Below are positions 54,012 to 62,734 of a DNA stretch of 64,000 nt, in pieces. The position numbers and the translations under genes were made by a program. The notes beneath the pieces were generated by a model. It searched no databases. It had not been told where the DNA came from and saw only the letters and a program-made list of their open reading frames with translations. Source of the DNA: Glo-17 sp964637835 (lineage in GTDB: Bacteria; Krumholzibacteriota; Krumholzibacteriia; LZORAL124-64-63); NCBI GenBank assembly GCA_964637835.1, contig CAZWYF010000011.1:20769-84768 (forward strand), given 5' to 3'. Every line of letters begins with the position of its first letter. The stretch's first letter is position 1.

Positions 54012-55673
54012 TCACGCGCGTGGCTGCAGTCCCGGCAGCCCCGTGCGCGCCACCCGTCGCCGGCCCAGCCAGCGCAGCGATCCCCACGTGGCGGCCTGGA
54101 CGACGATCACCGCCGGGAATCCCCACCAGCCGCTGTCGAGGACCAGGAACAGCGGCAACACCGCCACCGGCCAGACCACCACCAGCAGCAGCTGGTAGGC
54201 ACGGCCCCCGTGGCCCTGGCGCTGCCAGGGGCGGGAGAAGGGCGCGGCCGGCAGCGTCCACTGCATGAACGCCAGCATGATCTCCAGGGCCAGCCACGCG
54301 GGCACGGCGGCCAGCAACGCCTGGCCCGGCGACAGGCGGCCGCTGAGCAGGGTGACCAGCAGCGTCGCCGTCAGCAGCGGCGCCGGCACCAGGGCCCGCA
54401 CCAGCCGCCGCTGGAGCGCCAGCAGCCGCGGCGCCTCGATCACCCCCGAGCGCAGCAGCCACGCGGCCGTGGCCTCGGCGCTGCAGCTCAGCGCCGAGGC
54501 CAGCGACAGGCCCAGCATGCTGAGCAGGAGCCCCAGCGGGGCCGCCCAGTCCGCCACGCCGGCGGTGCCCTCGCTGCCGGGGGGTGGCCGCCAGCCGGTG
54601 ACCAGCACCAGGTAGCCGGTCATCAGGATGGGCACGCCCAGCAGCACGCCGAGCAGGCGCCAGTCCTCGCGCAGGTGGGCGGTGAGCAGCAAGCGCACCG
54701 CACGCCCCTGGCGGCCGGGCAGCCAGCGTCCGGCCCAGGCGGACAGCGGTGCGGACCAGTCGCGACCGCCGGCGCCGGACCGGTCCTCGCCAGGGTCGTC
54801 CCCGCGGGCGGCGCTGGCCAGCGCCCGTGCGCCCAGGCCGACCAGGACCGCCACCATCGCCAGCGCCAGCAGGGCTCCCAGCATCTGTGCCGGCTGCGGT
54901 CGGGCCCAGCCGCCCCAGGCCGCGAACCACAGCGGCGGGAGCAGCAGCTCCTGCCAGCCGGCCAGGCCCTCCAGCCAGCCGCCCACCGCGCCCGCCGCGC
55001 GCGCCAGCAGGTTGATCAGCACGATGAGGGTCACCGTCCCGAGCGCCTCGGTGAAGCGCCGGGCGCGGCGCCGGCCCGCCAGCCGCGCCAGCCCCTGCAC
55101 CCAGACCAGCAGCAGCGCGGCCACCGCCACGCCATGCAGGGCGAGGCCGGCGGCCGCGCCCAGCGCCCCGCCCACGGGCGGCGCGCCGCGCAGGGCCAGC
55201 AGCAGCAGCGGCAGGGCGGCCACCGCCAGGGTGGCCTCGGCCACGCCCCGCAGCAGCACCGCGCCGCGAGCCAGCAGCAGCTCGCGGGCGCTCACGGGCC
55301 ACCAGCCGAGGACGCGGTGATCATCGGCATCGAGGACCAGCGGCACCACCTCGCCACCGCTGCGCAGGAGCACCGCCCCCAGCTGCGCGGCCAGCAGCAC
55401 CAGGGTCGCCAGCTCGGGTCGGCCGGCCAGCTGTACCGTCACCATGCCGAGCAGCAGGGAGAACAGGGCCAGCAGCACCAGGACCAGCATGCGCAGCAGC
55501 TCGGGGTCCAGCCCGCTGCCGGCCTGCCCGCGCTGCTGCTCCTGCAGTCCACGCAGCTGGCGCTCCAGTCCCCGGGCGAGGATGGCCACCCGCACCGCCT
55601 CGACCCCCGCCAGGCGCAGCAGGGGCCCGAGGGCGATGAGCAGGAGGCGCGCGACCGGGCCGGACCCGCTCAC
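54012..55673 (-). CDS. ABC-type multi-pass membrane protein
   Basis: A 553-residue protein that starts with GTG 55673, overlapping the ATPase stop as GTGA. It has about 12-14 hydrophobic segments and few long loops; one cytoplasmic loop holds ASAARGDDPGEDRSGAGGRD. The length suggests two fused permease-like halves or a DUF-type ABC partner. I do not recognise a named family, but the tight overlap with an ABC ATPase makes it the membrane part of that transporter. Direction (export) is inferred from the ABC-2-like ATPase. Confidence 0.75.
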   Translation of the reverse strand: MSGSGPVARLLLIALGPLLRLAGVEAVRVAILARGLERQLRGLQEQQRGQAGSGLDPELLRMLVLVLLALFSLLLGMVTVQLAGRPELATLVLLAAQLGAVLLRSGGEVVPLVLDADDHRVLGWWPVSARELLLARGAVLLRGVAEATLAVAALPLLLLALRGAPPVGGALGAAAGLALHGVAVAALLLVWVQGLARLAGRRRARRFTEALGTVTLIVLINLLARAAGAVGGWLEGLAGWQELLLPPLWFAAWGGWARPQPAQMLGALLALAMVAVLVGLGARALASAARGDDPGEDRSGAGGRDWSAPLSAWAGRWLPGRQGRAVRLLLTAHLREDWRLLGVLLGVPILMTGYLVLVTGWRPPPGSEGTAGVADWAAPLGLLLSMLGLSLASALSCSAEATAAWLLRSGVIEAPRLLALQRRLVRALVPAPLLTATLLVTLLSGRLSPGQALLAAVPAWLALEIMLAFMQWTLPAAPFSRPWQRQGHGGRAYQLLLVVVWPVAVLPLFLVLDSGWWGFPAVIVVQAATWGSLRWLGRRRVARTGLPGLQPRA

Positions 55674-56440
55674 GCGCCCTCTCCCAGCAGGTCGGCCCAG
55701 GCCACGTCGCGGCCCCGGTCCTGGTGGGTGAGGCTCAGGAAGATGTCGGTGAGCTGGGCGCCGCCGTGCTCGGCGCGTAGCCGGGCCACCGCCCCGTTCC
55801 AGAGCAGGCGGCCCTGGTGGATGAGCACCAGGTCCTCGCAGACCTCCTGGACCTGCTGCAGCACGTGGCTGGAGTAGACCACGGTCTTGCCGTCGGCCGC
55901 GAGGCGGCGCAGGAGGTCGGCCAGCAGGCGCTGGCTGGGCACGTCCAGGCCGTCCATGGGTTCGTCCAGGAGCAGCACGGGCGGATCGTGCAGCAGGGCG
56001 GCCACCACCAGCACCTTGCGGCGCATGCCCTTGGAGAAGGTGGCCAGGCGCCGGTCCAGGACGTCCGACAGCTCGAAGTGCGCCAGCAGCCGCTCGGCCC
56101 GGCGGCGTCCCAGGTCGGGGGCGAGGTCGTGGAGCAGGCCGGCCAGCTCGAGGTACTCGCGGGCGGTGAGCCCCTCGTACACCGCTCCGTGCTCGGGGAC
56201 GTAGCCCAGGCGGCGACGCACCGCCATCACGTCGGTACGGATGTCGTGGCCGGCCACCCGCGCGGTGCCCTCGCTGGGCGCGAGCAGGGTGGCGAGCATC
56301 TCCAGGGTGGTGGTCTTGCCGGCGCCGTTGGCGCCCAGCAGTCCCACCAGGCGGCCGGCGGGCAGGGCCAGCTCCAGCTGATCCACGGCGGTCAGGTCGC
56401 CGAAGCGCCGGGACAGGGCATGAAGTTCGATGGGGTGCAC
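55670..56440 (-). CDS. ABC transporter ATPase
   Basis: A 256-residue ATPase with Walker A GANGAGKT, Q-loop region LGYVPEHGAVYEGLTAREYL, signature FSKGMRRK and Walker B VLLLDEPMDGLD. The H-loop His lies in VVYSSHVLQQV. The domain is of the ABC-2 export type, like that at 49447, but the two are only distantly alike. Its stop overlaps the next start by four bases. It forms a two-gene transporter with the membrane protein at 54012; no substrate gene is near. Confidence 0.92.
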   Translation of the reverse strand: MHPIELHALSRRFGDLTAVDQLELALPAGRLVGLLGANGAGKTTTLEMLATLLAPSEGTARVAGHDIRTDVMAVRRRLGYVPEHGAVYEGLTAREYLELAGLLHDLAPDLGRRRAERLLAHFELSDVLDRRLATFSKGMRRKVLVVAALLHDPPVLLLDEPMDGLDVPSQRLLADLLRRLAADGKTVVYSSHVLQQVQEVCEDLVLIHQGRLLWNGAVARLRAEHGGAQLTDIFLSLTHQDRGRDVAWADLLGEGA

Positions 56441-56516
56441 GGGTCACGATCCTCGGGCTGTTTCCCCGGGCCTCCAGGGGTTATCTTGCACGCCTGCGTG
56501 GCGCCGCTGGACATGG

Positions 56517-56522
56517 TATGCT
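56517..56522 (+). promoter_or_regulatory. extended -10 promoter element of the amidohydrolase gene
   Basis: TGGTATGCT reads as TGn followed by TATGCT (56517-56522). The transcript would start near 56529, 50 bases before the GTG. No -35 box at the usual distance is clear, as expected for an extended -10 promoter. Confidence 0.4.
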
Positions 56523-56578
56523 GCGCGGACCGGTTTTTCACCCCGGAAGGACCAAGGACCCCGGAAAGGACGGACGAC

Positions 56579-57949
56579 GTGAGCGATCAGGCGATCCCCG
56601 AGGGAGGCCACACCGCGGGCGAGCTGCTGCTGAAGGGCGGCCGCGTCCTGGACTATTTCCCCGCCGAGATGGACGCGGCGCCCGATCCCCTGGTGGAGGA
56701 CGTGGACCTGCGCATCCGGCGCTGCCGCGTGGTGGAGCGCGGGCCGGACCTGCCGCCGCAGGAGGGCGAGGAGGTGGTGGACCTGGGCGGCGCCACCGTC
56801 TTGCCGGGCAACATCAACGGCCACATGCACCTGTACATGTCCTTGACCGCCGGCGCCCCGTTCCCGCCGCGCCAGCCGGCCGACTATCGCGAGCACCTCA
56901 GCGAGGTCTGGTGGAACCTGGATCGCTGCCTGGACAAGGAGTCCATCTACCTCGCGGCCGCAGCCGGCGCCTGGGACGCGGTGCGCAGCGGCACCACGCT
57001 GATCTTCGACATCCACTCCAGCCTCAGCTGCGTGCGGGGCTCCCTGGACGAGGTGGAGCGCGCCATGAGCGAGGTGGGCGTCCGCGCCAGCCTGGGCTAC
57101 GAGGTCACCGACCGTGGCGGCAAGGGCGTGCGCGACACGGCCATCGAGGAGACCGAGCGGTACCTCTGCCGCCGCCAGGACACCCCCGACGGCTGCGTGG
57201 CCCAGTTCCGTGCCGTGGTGGGCGCCCACGCCAGCTTCACCCTGGAGGACCGCACCCTCGAGCGCCTGGCCGCCCTCTGCGACCGCCACGGCGCCACGCC
57301 GCACCTGCACGTGGGCGAGAGCCCCGAGGACCGCACCATCAGCCGCAAGCGCGGCTGGCCCGATCCCGTCGAGCGCCTCTTCGACGCCGGACTCATCCGC
57401 GAGGGCGCCGTCCTGGCCCACGGCGTGGACCTCACCGAGGGCGAGCTCGCGCGCATCGACCGCGCCGGCGCCTGGCTCATTCACTGCGGCCGGTCGAACA
57501 TGGTCGCCGGCATCGGCCGGGCCAAGCTCCGCGGCTGGGGCCCCCGCGCCGCCCTGGGCACCAACGCCCTGGACGAGAACATGTGGGGCGAGCTGCGGAC
57601 CACCTACTTCCGCGGTCGCGAGTCGAGCCCGCCGGACCTGGACCTGGACTCCGCCGCGCAGCTCTGGTTCGGCGGCTACCGCCTGGCGCGCGCCAGGTTC
57701 GGGGAGGCCTTCGGTAGCCTGCGGGCCGGCGCTCCGGCGGACTTCGTGATCCTCGACAACTTCCAGAAGACGCCCCTGACCACCGGCACCTGGCTGAACC
57801 ACCTGCTCTACGATTTCCATCCCTGGGACATCGGGTCGGTCTGGGTGGGCGGCCGCCGGGTCTATACCAACGGCGAGGGCCCGCCCGTGGCGCCGAAGCT
57901 GCTCCAGGAGACGGCCATGCGCCTGTGGCAGGCCATGGGCTGGATCTGA
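56579..57949 (+). CDS. SsnA-like amidohydrolase with an altered metal-site Asp
   Basis: A 456-residue TIM-barrel amidohydrolase. GTG 56579 (GGAAAGGA upstream) is preferred to an in-frame ATG at 56514, whose leading codons are not family-like. Family marks: GATVLPGNINGHMHLYMSL with the HxH pair, PHLHVGESPEDR, LAHGVDLTEGEL and HCGRSNMVAGIG. The last metal-site motif, normally GTDG, reads GTNA with Asn329 in the Asp position; Asp332 follows closely. The nearest described relatives are SsnA/chlorohydrolase-type aminohydrolases, which act on purines or related ring amines. The substrate is unknown and activity is uncertain. Confidence 0.88.
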   Translation: MSDQAIPEGGHTAGELLLKGGRVLDYFPAEMDAAPDPLVEDVDLRIRRCRVVERGPDLPPQEGEEVVDLGGATVLPGNINGHMHLYMSLTAGAPFPPRQPADYREHLSEVWWNLDRCLDKESIYLAAAAGAWDAVRSGTTLIFDIHSSLSCVRGSLDEVERAMSEVGVRASLGYEVTDRGGKGVRDTAIEETERYLCRRQDTPDGCVAQFRAVVGAHASFTLEDRTLERLAALCDRHGATPHLHVGESPEDRTISRKRGWPDPVERLFDAGLIREGAVLAHGVDLTEGELARIDRAGAWLIHCGRSNMVAGIGRAKLRGWGPRAALGTNALDENMWGELRTTYFRGRESSPPDLDLDSAAQLWFGGYRLARARFGEAFGSLRAGAPADFVILDNFQKTPLTTGTWLNHLLYDFHPWDIGSVWVGGRRVYTNGEGPPVAPKLLQETAMRLWQAMGWI

Positions 57950-57962
57950 CCCGCGCCGCGGA

Positions 57963-59585
57963 TCATCTCAGCAGGGTCAGCTTGCGGACGTGCTCCTCGC
58001 CCAGGGCCTCGAGCCGGCAGAGGTAGACCCCGGCCGGCAGCCGCACCGGCGCCACGGCGAACAGGTGCAGGCGCCCGGCGGTCAGGACGCGTCCCTCGGC
58101 CAGCGTCTCCACCAGCCGACCTTGCAGGTCGTACAGGCGCAGGGTCACGGGCCCGTCCCGATCCACCTGGACCTGGAGGGTGGCCGCACCGTGCGCGGGA
58201 TTGGGGAAGGGCAGCGCCAGGAACGCGGCCCGCTCCGGGTCGGGATCCTCGAACGGCGGTCCGTCGGGGGCGGCGGGGTCGTACAGGTCCAGGACGGTGG
58301 CGCCGGTGCCCGCGGGATCGAGCCAGGCGGCCAGCTGGGTGGCGGCCGTGCCGCCGCCCGCCCAGGACACCGAGAGGCGTCCGTACCAGTCGCTCAGGTC
58401 GTTGCCGCAGGCGGCGTAGCCGCCGTGGAGCTGGCCGATGATCCGGCCGGCCGGGTCCAGGAGCGGACAGCCGCTGGACCCCGGCTCGGTGGTGCCCAGA
58501 TCCCAGTCCACCACGCGCCAGTGGCTGGCGTCGGGATCCACCGCGGTCTGCAGGTAGGCGGTGGTCTGCAGGGGGTCGTCCTCGAAGCTGATGCACTTCT
58601 CGTCGGTGGTGGGGTGGTGGATGGTCACCGCGCGCGCCACCGCGGCGCCAGACCGATCCCAGCCGGCATACGTCACGCCCCAGGCCGTGTCCGGCGGCGC
58701 GGCCAGCTCGAGCAGCGTCATGTCGCTCGGCGGGAAGTCGGCGCGGAAGAAGGCGCCGCTCTGCACGTCCTCCAGGCTGCCGCCGGAGAGCATGCCGCAC
58801 TCGGGACTCTGGTAGTTCCAGTAGACCACCACCGAGGCGGCGTTGGCCACCTCCACGTCGCAGTGGTCGGCGGTCAGGAAGTAGGGCGTGCCGTCCCCGG
58901 CGGTGTTGTTGACCATCGCCCCGGTGCACTTCCAGGCGCCGTCCACGGTGTAGACCCCCACGCTGCGGATCTGCGCCCGCCAGGGATCGCCCTCGGGACA
59001 GACCACGTCGATGTTGCAGTCGCCGATCTTCTCGCCGTCCGCGTCCACCTCCTCGCCGAAGAAGCGGTACCCGCGGCCGACCCGGGCGAGCTGCAGCGCA
59101 TGCTCGCGCCGCGTCCCCGGCGGCAGCACCAGCGTCAGCCGGGCCACGTCGCCCAGCACCACGGGGGTCCAGAGCTGGCCGTCCGGCCGGTTGTCCGCGG
59201 CGGTGAACTCGCGCTCCGGCCCGTCCGCGCCCGCGATGGTCAGCCGGCCGCCCCAGGGCAGCCGGTACCGCGCGAACCCGAAGTTCAGGCTGGACGACCC
59301 CGGCGCCCGCACCTCCAGTCGCCAGCGGTGCGCGCCGTCCGGCAGGACGTCCCAGCCCGCGGTCGATCCCGCGGCGTCGAGGGCGACGTCGGCTGGCCAG
59401 GCGAACCGCTCGGGCAGTCCCGTGCGATCGCGGGCGGCGTCGTCCTCGGCGAGGGCGGCCTTGTCCGGACCGGGCAGGGCGAGCACGCGCGGCGCCGTGG
59501 CCGCGCCGGCAGGGACGGCCAGCGCCAGGAGCAGCGAGAGCGCGGCCGCGAGGACGCGCGGCGACGAGGGCGGGAAGCGGAGCAT
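57963..59585 (-). CDS. Secreted trypsin-fold (lysyl-endopeptidase-like) protease, short paralogue
   Basis: A 540-residue exported protein with signal peptide AAALSLLLALAVPAGA. Its propeptide-like and protease parts follow the same plan as the protein at 16801. The triad is His241 (TADHCD), an Asp in SDMTLLEL and Ser371 in PGSSGCP. After the core comes a short linker (DLYDPAAPDGPPFEDPDPER) and the C-terminal FlgD/sorting-type domain with FPNPAHGAATLQVQV and AGVYLCRLEAL, ending in LTLLR. The Ig and jelly-roll domains of the longer paralogue are absent. It converges on the amidohydrolase gene with 13 bases between stops. Confidence 0.9.
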   Translation of the reverse strand: MLRFPPSSPRVLAAALSLLLALAVPAGAATAPRVLALPGPDKAALAEDDAARDRTGLPERFAWPADVALDAAGSTAGWDVLPDGAHRWRLEVRAPGSSSLNFGFARYRLPWGGRLTIAGADGPEREFTAADNRPDGQLWTPVVLGDVARLTLVLPPGTRREHALQLARVGRGYRFFGEEVDADGEKIGDCNIDVVCPEGDPWRAQIRSVGVYTVDGAWKCTGAMVNNTAGDGTPYFLTADHCDVEVANAASVVVYWNYQSPECGMLSGGSLEDVQSGAFFRADFPPSDMTLLELAAPPDTAWGVTYAGWDRSGAAVARAVTIHHPTTDEKCISFEDDPLQTTAYLQTAVDPDASHWRVVDWDLGTTEPGSSGCPLLDPAGRIIGQLHGGYAACGNDLSDWYGRLSVSWAGGGTAATQLAAWLDPAGTGATVLDLYDPAAPDGPPFEDPDPERAAFLALPFPNPAHGAATLQVQVDRDGPVTLRLYDLQGRLVETLAEGRVLTAGRLHLFAVAPVRLPAGVYLCRLEALGEEHVRKLTLLR

Positions 59586-59652
59586 GGCGGACCTCGGAGA
59601 CGGTTCGCGCCGGCGCCGGCCGGCGATGAGCGGGGGGGTCGTTCACGGCCCG

Positions 59653-59658
59653 AGCATA
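59653..59658 (-). promoter_or_regulatory. possible -10 box of the short protease
   Basis: TATGCT on the minus strand, the same hexamer as before the amidohydrolase gene, about 68 bases before the ATG at 59585. No convincing -35 box is seen. Confidence 0.3.
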
Positions 59659-59745
59659 CGGCACCGACCCCCGGCCGCGCCAGCACCGGGTGGCGCGGCC
59701 GCCACCGCGCCGCGGTGCGCGGCGGACGACGGCCCCGGCCGGGCC

Positions 59746-60750
59746 TCAGACGTGGTTGCGCAGGGCCAGCTCCGCCGGTGCCGGCTGCAGGTAGACCTGG
59801 TCCAGCAGGTACTCCTGCTGCTGCACCTGCACGTGGTGGTTGAGCAGGGTCAGCGGCACGATCAACGGCACCAGCCCCTCACGGTAGCTCTCGATCACCC
59901 GGATGATGTCGGCCCGCTCACGCTCGCCCAGGCCCTCGCGCAGGAAGCCCAGCAGGTGCTGCAGCACGTTGACGTTCTTCGGCACGGTGGCCTTGACCTG
60001 CAGCGCCTCCATGTACAGCCGGGTGTAGCGCTCGCGGAACTCGGACGGCGTGTAGTCCTTGATCTGCGCCACCAGCTGGCCCAGCTCCTTGTAGTGCTTC
60101 GGGCTGTGGGCGAGGAGCAGGAACTTCTCGCGCGCGTGGAAGCCGATCACGTCGCCGCGCCGGAAGCGGCCGCCGAGCAGTTCCTGCACGCGGTGGTAGG
60201 CGAACACGCGCACGATGAAGTTCTCGCGCAGGCCCGGATCGTTCAGGCGGCCCTCCTCCTCCACCGGCAGCAGCGGCAGCCGGCGCCTGAGTTCGGCGGC
60301 GAACAGGCCCACGCCCACCTTGCGCTTCATGCCGCCCTTGCCCTTGACCGGCACCCGCTCCATGCCGCAGCTCGGCGACGCCCGCTTGAGGATGTAGCCG
60401 GAGAGGTCCATGGGCACCAGCTCCTTGAGCTTGCGCCGACTGTAGCGGTTCATGCGCTCGGTCCAGTCCTCGCCGCTCTTGTTGCCGACCATGCGCGGCG
60501 CGGCCGGGTCGCCTTCCAGGTGCACCGGCTCGCGGGGCACGCCCATGCCCACGTCCAGCTCCGGGCAGACGGGCACGAACCGGAAGTAGTGGCCGAGGAT
60601 GCCGGTGAGGTAGCGGTCGTGCTTGTGGCCGGAGTCCCAGCGGACCTCCTCGCCCAGCAGGCAGGTGGAGACGCCCACCAGGATGGGCCGGGGCGCGCCG
60701 CCGGTGGCCGTGGCGGTCGGGTTGGTCGGGTGCGGGGGCTGCTCGCTCAT
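59746..60750 (-). CDS. TudS-like (DUF523) / DUF1722 (YbgA) fusion protein
   Basis: A 334-residue soluble protein with two domains. DUF523 (about 20-165) has the three Cys motifs STCLLGEEVR, PVCPELDVGMG and ASPSCGM that bind a 4Fe-4S cluster in the thiouracil desulfurase TudS. DUF1722 (about 185-325) matches E. coli YbgA, with FHAREKFLLLAHSPKHYKEL and ending LLNHHVQ. In E. coli ybgA neighbours the photolyase gene phr; here the fusion is the third gene of an operon with a photolyase. Desulfurase or pyrimidine-related action is inferred. Its ATG overlaps the SRPBCC stop by four bases. Confidence 0.9.
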   Translation of the reverse strand: MSEQPPHPTNPTATATGGAPRPILVGVSTCLLGEEVRWDSGHKHDRYLTGILGHYFRFVPVCPELDVGMGVPREPVHLEGDPAAPRMVGNKSGEDWTERMNRYSRRKLKELVPMDLSGYILKRASPSCGMERVPVKGKGGMKRKVGVGLFAAELRRRLPLLPVEEEGRLNDPGLRENFIVRVFAYHRVQELLGGRFRRGDVIGFHAREKFLLLAHSPKHYKELGQLVAQIKDYTPSEFRERYTRLYMEALQVKATVPKNVNVLQHLLGFLREGLGERERADIIRVIESYREGLVPLIVPLTLLNHHVQVQQQEYLLDQVYLQPAPAELALRNHV

Positions 60751-61277
60751 GGCGCCTCCGGGGATCGATGGCGGGGTCGGTCGGCGGGCAGGCCGCCCGC
60801 GACCGCGACCGGATCGGGGACCGGGCCGCCGAAGTGCCCGGCGATGAAATCGCGACGATAGGCGAAGACCTGCCGCAGCTGCCGGCGGACGGCCAGGGCG
60901 TGGGCCAGCTCGCCCAGCGGGCCGAGCGGCAGGGCGTAACGCACCACGTCGCCCAGCTCGGTGCCGCCGCCCGGCAGCGGGCGGAAGGTGTGCGTGTGGT
61001 GCCAGAAGGCGTAGGGGCCGTCGAGCTGCTCGTCCACGAACCGGTGCGGCGGCTCGTAGCTGGTGATCAGCGAGCGCCAGCGCAGGGGCAGGCCCACCTT
61101 GACCACGTAGTCGATGATGGCGCCCTGGTGCATGGCGATGGGCGAGGGCGTGAGCACCTGGAAGCCCATGCTCGGCGGGGTGATCCGCGCCAGGTTCTCC
61201 GGCTGGCTGAAGAAGGCGAACACCGCCTCCAGGCTCGCGGTGGTGGTCTGCGTCTGCTCGAGCAGGTACACCTTCAT
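60747..61277 (-). CDS. SRPBCC-family protein
   Basis: A 176-residue protein of the START/SRPBCC fold, with a hydrophobic pocket. It has LEQTQTTTASLEAVFAFFSQ near the N-terminus, ITPPSMGFQVLTP, and the central FVDEQLDGPYAFWHHTHTF, all typical of the polyketide-cyclase-like group often seen near photolyases and YfcH-type epimerases. The tail (about 150-176) is Pro/Arg-rich. It starts in the end of the photolyase gene (ATGA overlap) and ends in the start of the TudS-like gene, so the three are co-translated. The ligand is unknown. Confidence 0.9.
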   Translation of the reverse strand: MKVYLLEQTQTTTASLEAVFAFFSQPENLARITPPSMGFQVLTPSPIAMHQGAIIDYVVKVGLPLRWRSLITSYEPPHRFVDEQLDGPYAFWHHTHTFRPLPGGGTELGDVVRYALPLGPLGELAHALAVRRQLRQVFAYRRDFIAGHFGGPVPDPVAVAGGLPADRPRHRSPEAP

Positions 61278-62653
61278 GCGCCGGCCTCCCGCCGCAACCG
61301 CGCCACGTGGTCGATGTACCGGTCCACCCGGAACTTCCGCTTGCAGCCGGCGAGGTTCATGTACCGCACCTTGCCGAAGATCGGCCGTTCGGTCCAGGGC
61401 CGATCGTGCAGGCCGCCGATGGACCAGGCGCAGCCCACGTAGCCGTTGGGGTCGCGGCCGTCCAGCTCGTGGCGGTCGTTCAGGGTGATGGCCACGTCCA
61501 GGGCCTCGCCCGGGTCACGGGTCCACTCGAGGATCTTCTTGGCCCAGTACATGCGCAGATAGCCGTGCATCTTCCCGCGGACGGTCATCTCGGTCTGCGC
61601 CGCGTTCCAGAGCGCGTCATGGGTCTGCGCCGCCTCGAACTCCTCGAGGGAGTAGAGGTGCTCGCGGGCGTCGTCGAGATGGTCCTCGAGGGTGCGGCGG
61701 GCCCAGGCGGGCAGGCCCTCGTACTGGTCGTATCGCGGGTTGTAGTGGCAATGATTGTCGGACAGCTCCCGGCGGACGATCAGCTCCTCGAGGAACGCGT
61801 CGCGGTCCGCCGACGCGGGTTCCTGCGCCGCCGCGAACGCCGCGCGCTGGGGCGCGAGGTGTCCGAAGTGCAGGTACGGCGACAGCTCCGACTGGCCGCC
61901 GGCGTTGGGATCGTTGCGGCCGGTGTCGTAGCCGGCGAGGCGCTGCGCCAGGAAGGCGGTAAGCGTCACCACGGCCGCGCGCGGGCCCGGCGTCCGCCAG
62001 GTCACCGGCGCGCCGGCCGCGCCCACGTCCAGGCCACCGGCGGCGGCGTCCCAGTCCGGCGCCGGCACGTCCCCGGGCCAGGGGACGGGGTGGGGATGCA
62101 GGGCGGGGATGTCGGTGAGGAACTCCGGCAACAGGCGCTGCAGCTTCGGCCGGATGGTCCGCGCGGCATACTCCTGCTTGTCGCTCGCGCGCCAGACCGG
62201 CACCACGTTGTGCGCGTCCACCAGGTGCACCGGGACATCCACCGCGTCTCGGACGCCCTGCTCCCAGCGCCGGCTCACATGCAGCGGATTGAAGTCGGTC
62301 GTCAGCGCGCCGGCCCCGACCCTCTCCACGAGCGCGGGGACCTCCCGCACCGGATCACCCTGGAGCAGCCAGAACGGGATCCGCAGGTCGCGCAGCTCGC
62401 GGGCCGTCTCCTGCAATCCCGCCAGCATGAACGCGTCCTGCCGGCGCGTCGCCCCCAGGAACTCCGGCACCAGGCAGAACGCCACCGCCAGCGGCCGACG
62501 ACCCGCCAGCGCCAGATCCTGGGCGTACAGGAGCGCCCAGTTGTCAGGGGCACGCTGGTCGCGGCGCATCCAGTGGATCACCGGGCCGGCGCCAGGCTCT
62601 CCCGGGCGCAGCGCGCGGACACGGTCGGGATGGACACGGGAAGATGCGGGCAC
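61274..62653 (-). CDS. phr: Class II cyclobutane pyrimidine dimer photolyase
   Basis: A 459-residue flavoprotein that uses blue light to split pyrimidine dimers in DNA. The N-terminal Rossmann domain opens with VIHWMRRDQRAPDNWALLYA, which marks class II enzymes. The FAD-binding half has YDTGRNDPNAGGQSELSPYLHFGHL, ELIVRRELSDNHCHYN, KMHGYLRMYWAKKILEW and DGRDPNGYVGCAWSIGG. The ATG at 62653 gives a normal length. It is the first gene of a three-gene overlap-coupled unit with an SRPBCC protein and a TudS/DUF1722 protein. Confidence 0.97.
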   Translation of the reverse strand: MPASSRVHPDRVRALRPGEPGAGPVIHWMRRDQRAPDNWALLYAQDLALAGRRPLAVAFCLVPEFLGATRRQDAFMLAGLQETARELRDLRIPFWLLQGDPVREVPALVERVGAGALTTDFNPLHVSRRWEQGVRDAVDVPVHLVDAHNVVPVWRASDKQEYAARTIRPKLQRLLPEFLTDIPALHPHPVPWPGDVPAPDWDAAAGGLDVGAAGAPVTWRTPGPRAAVVTLTAFLAQRLAGYDTGRNDPNAGGQSELSPYLHFGHLAPQRAAFAAAQEPASADRDAFLEELIVRRELSDNHCHYNPRYDQYEGLPAWARRTLEDHLDDAREHLYSLEEFEAAQTHDALWNAAQTEMTVRGKMHGYLRMYWAKKILEWTRDPGEALDVAITLNDRHELDGRDPNGYVGCAWSIGGLHDRPWTERPIFGKVRYMNLAGCKRKFRVDRYIDHVARLRREAGA

Positions 62654-62734
62654 GGACGACCTCTCCGGGACGGTGGCATCCCACAGGATAGGTCGCCGTG
62701 GCGTGCCCGACCACCCGCCGCTCGCGGACCCCGG

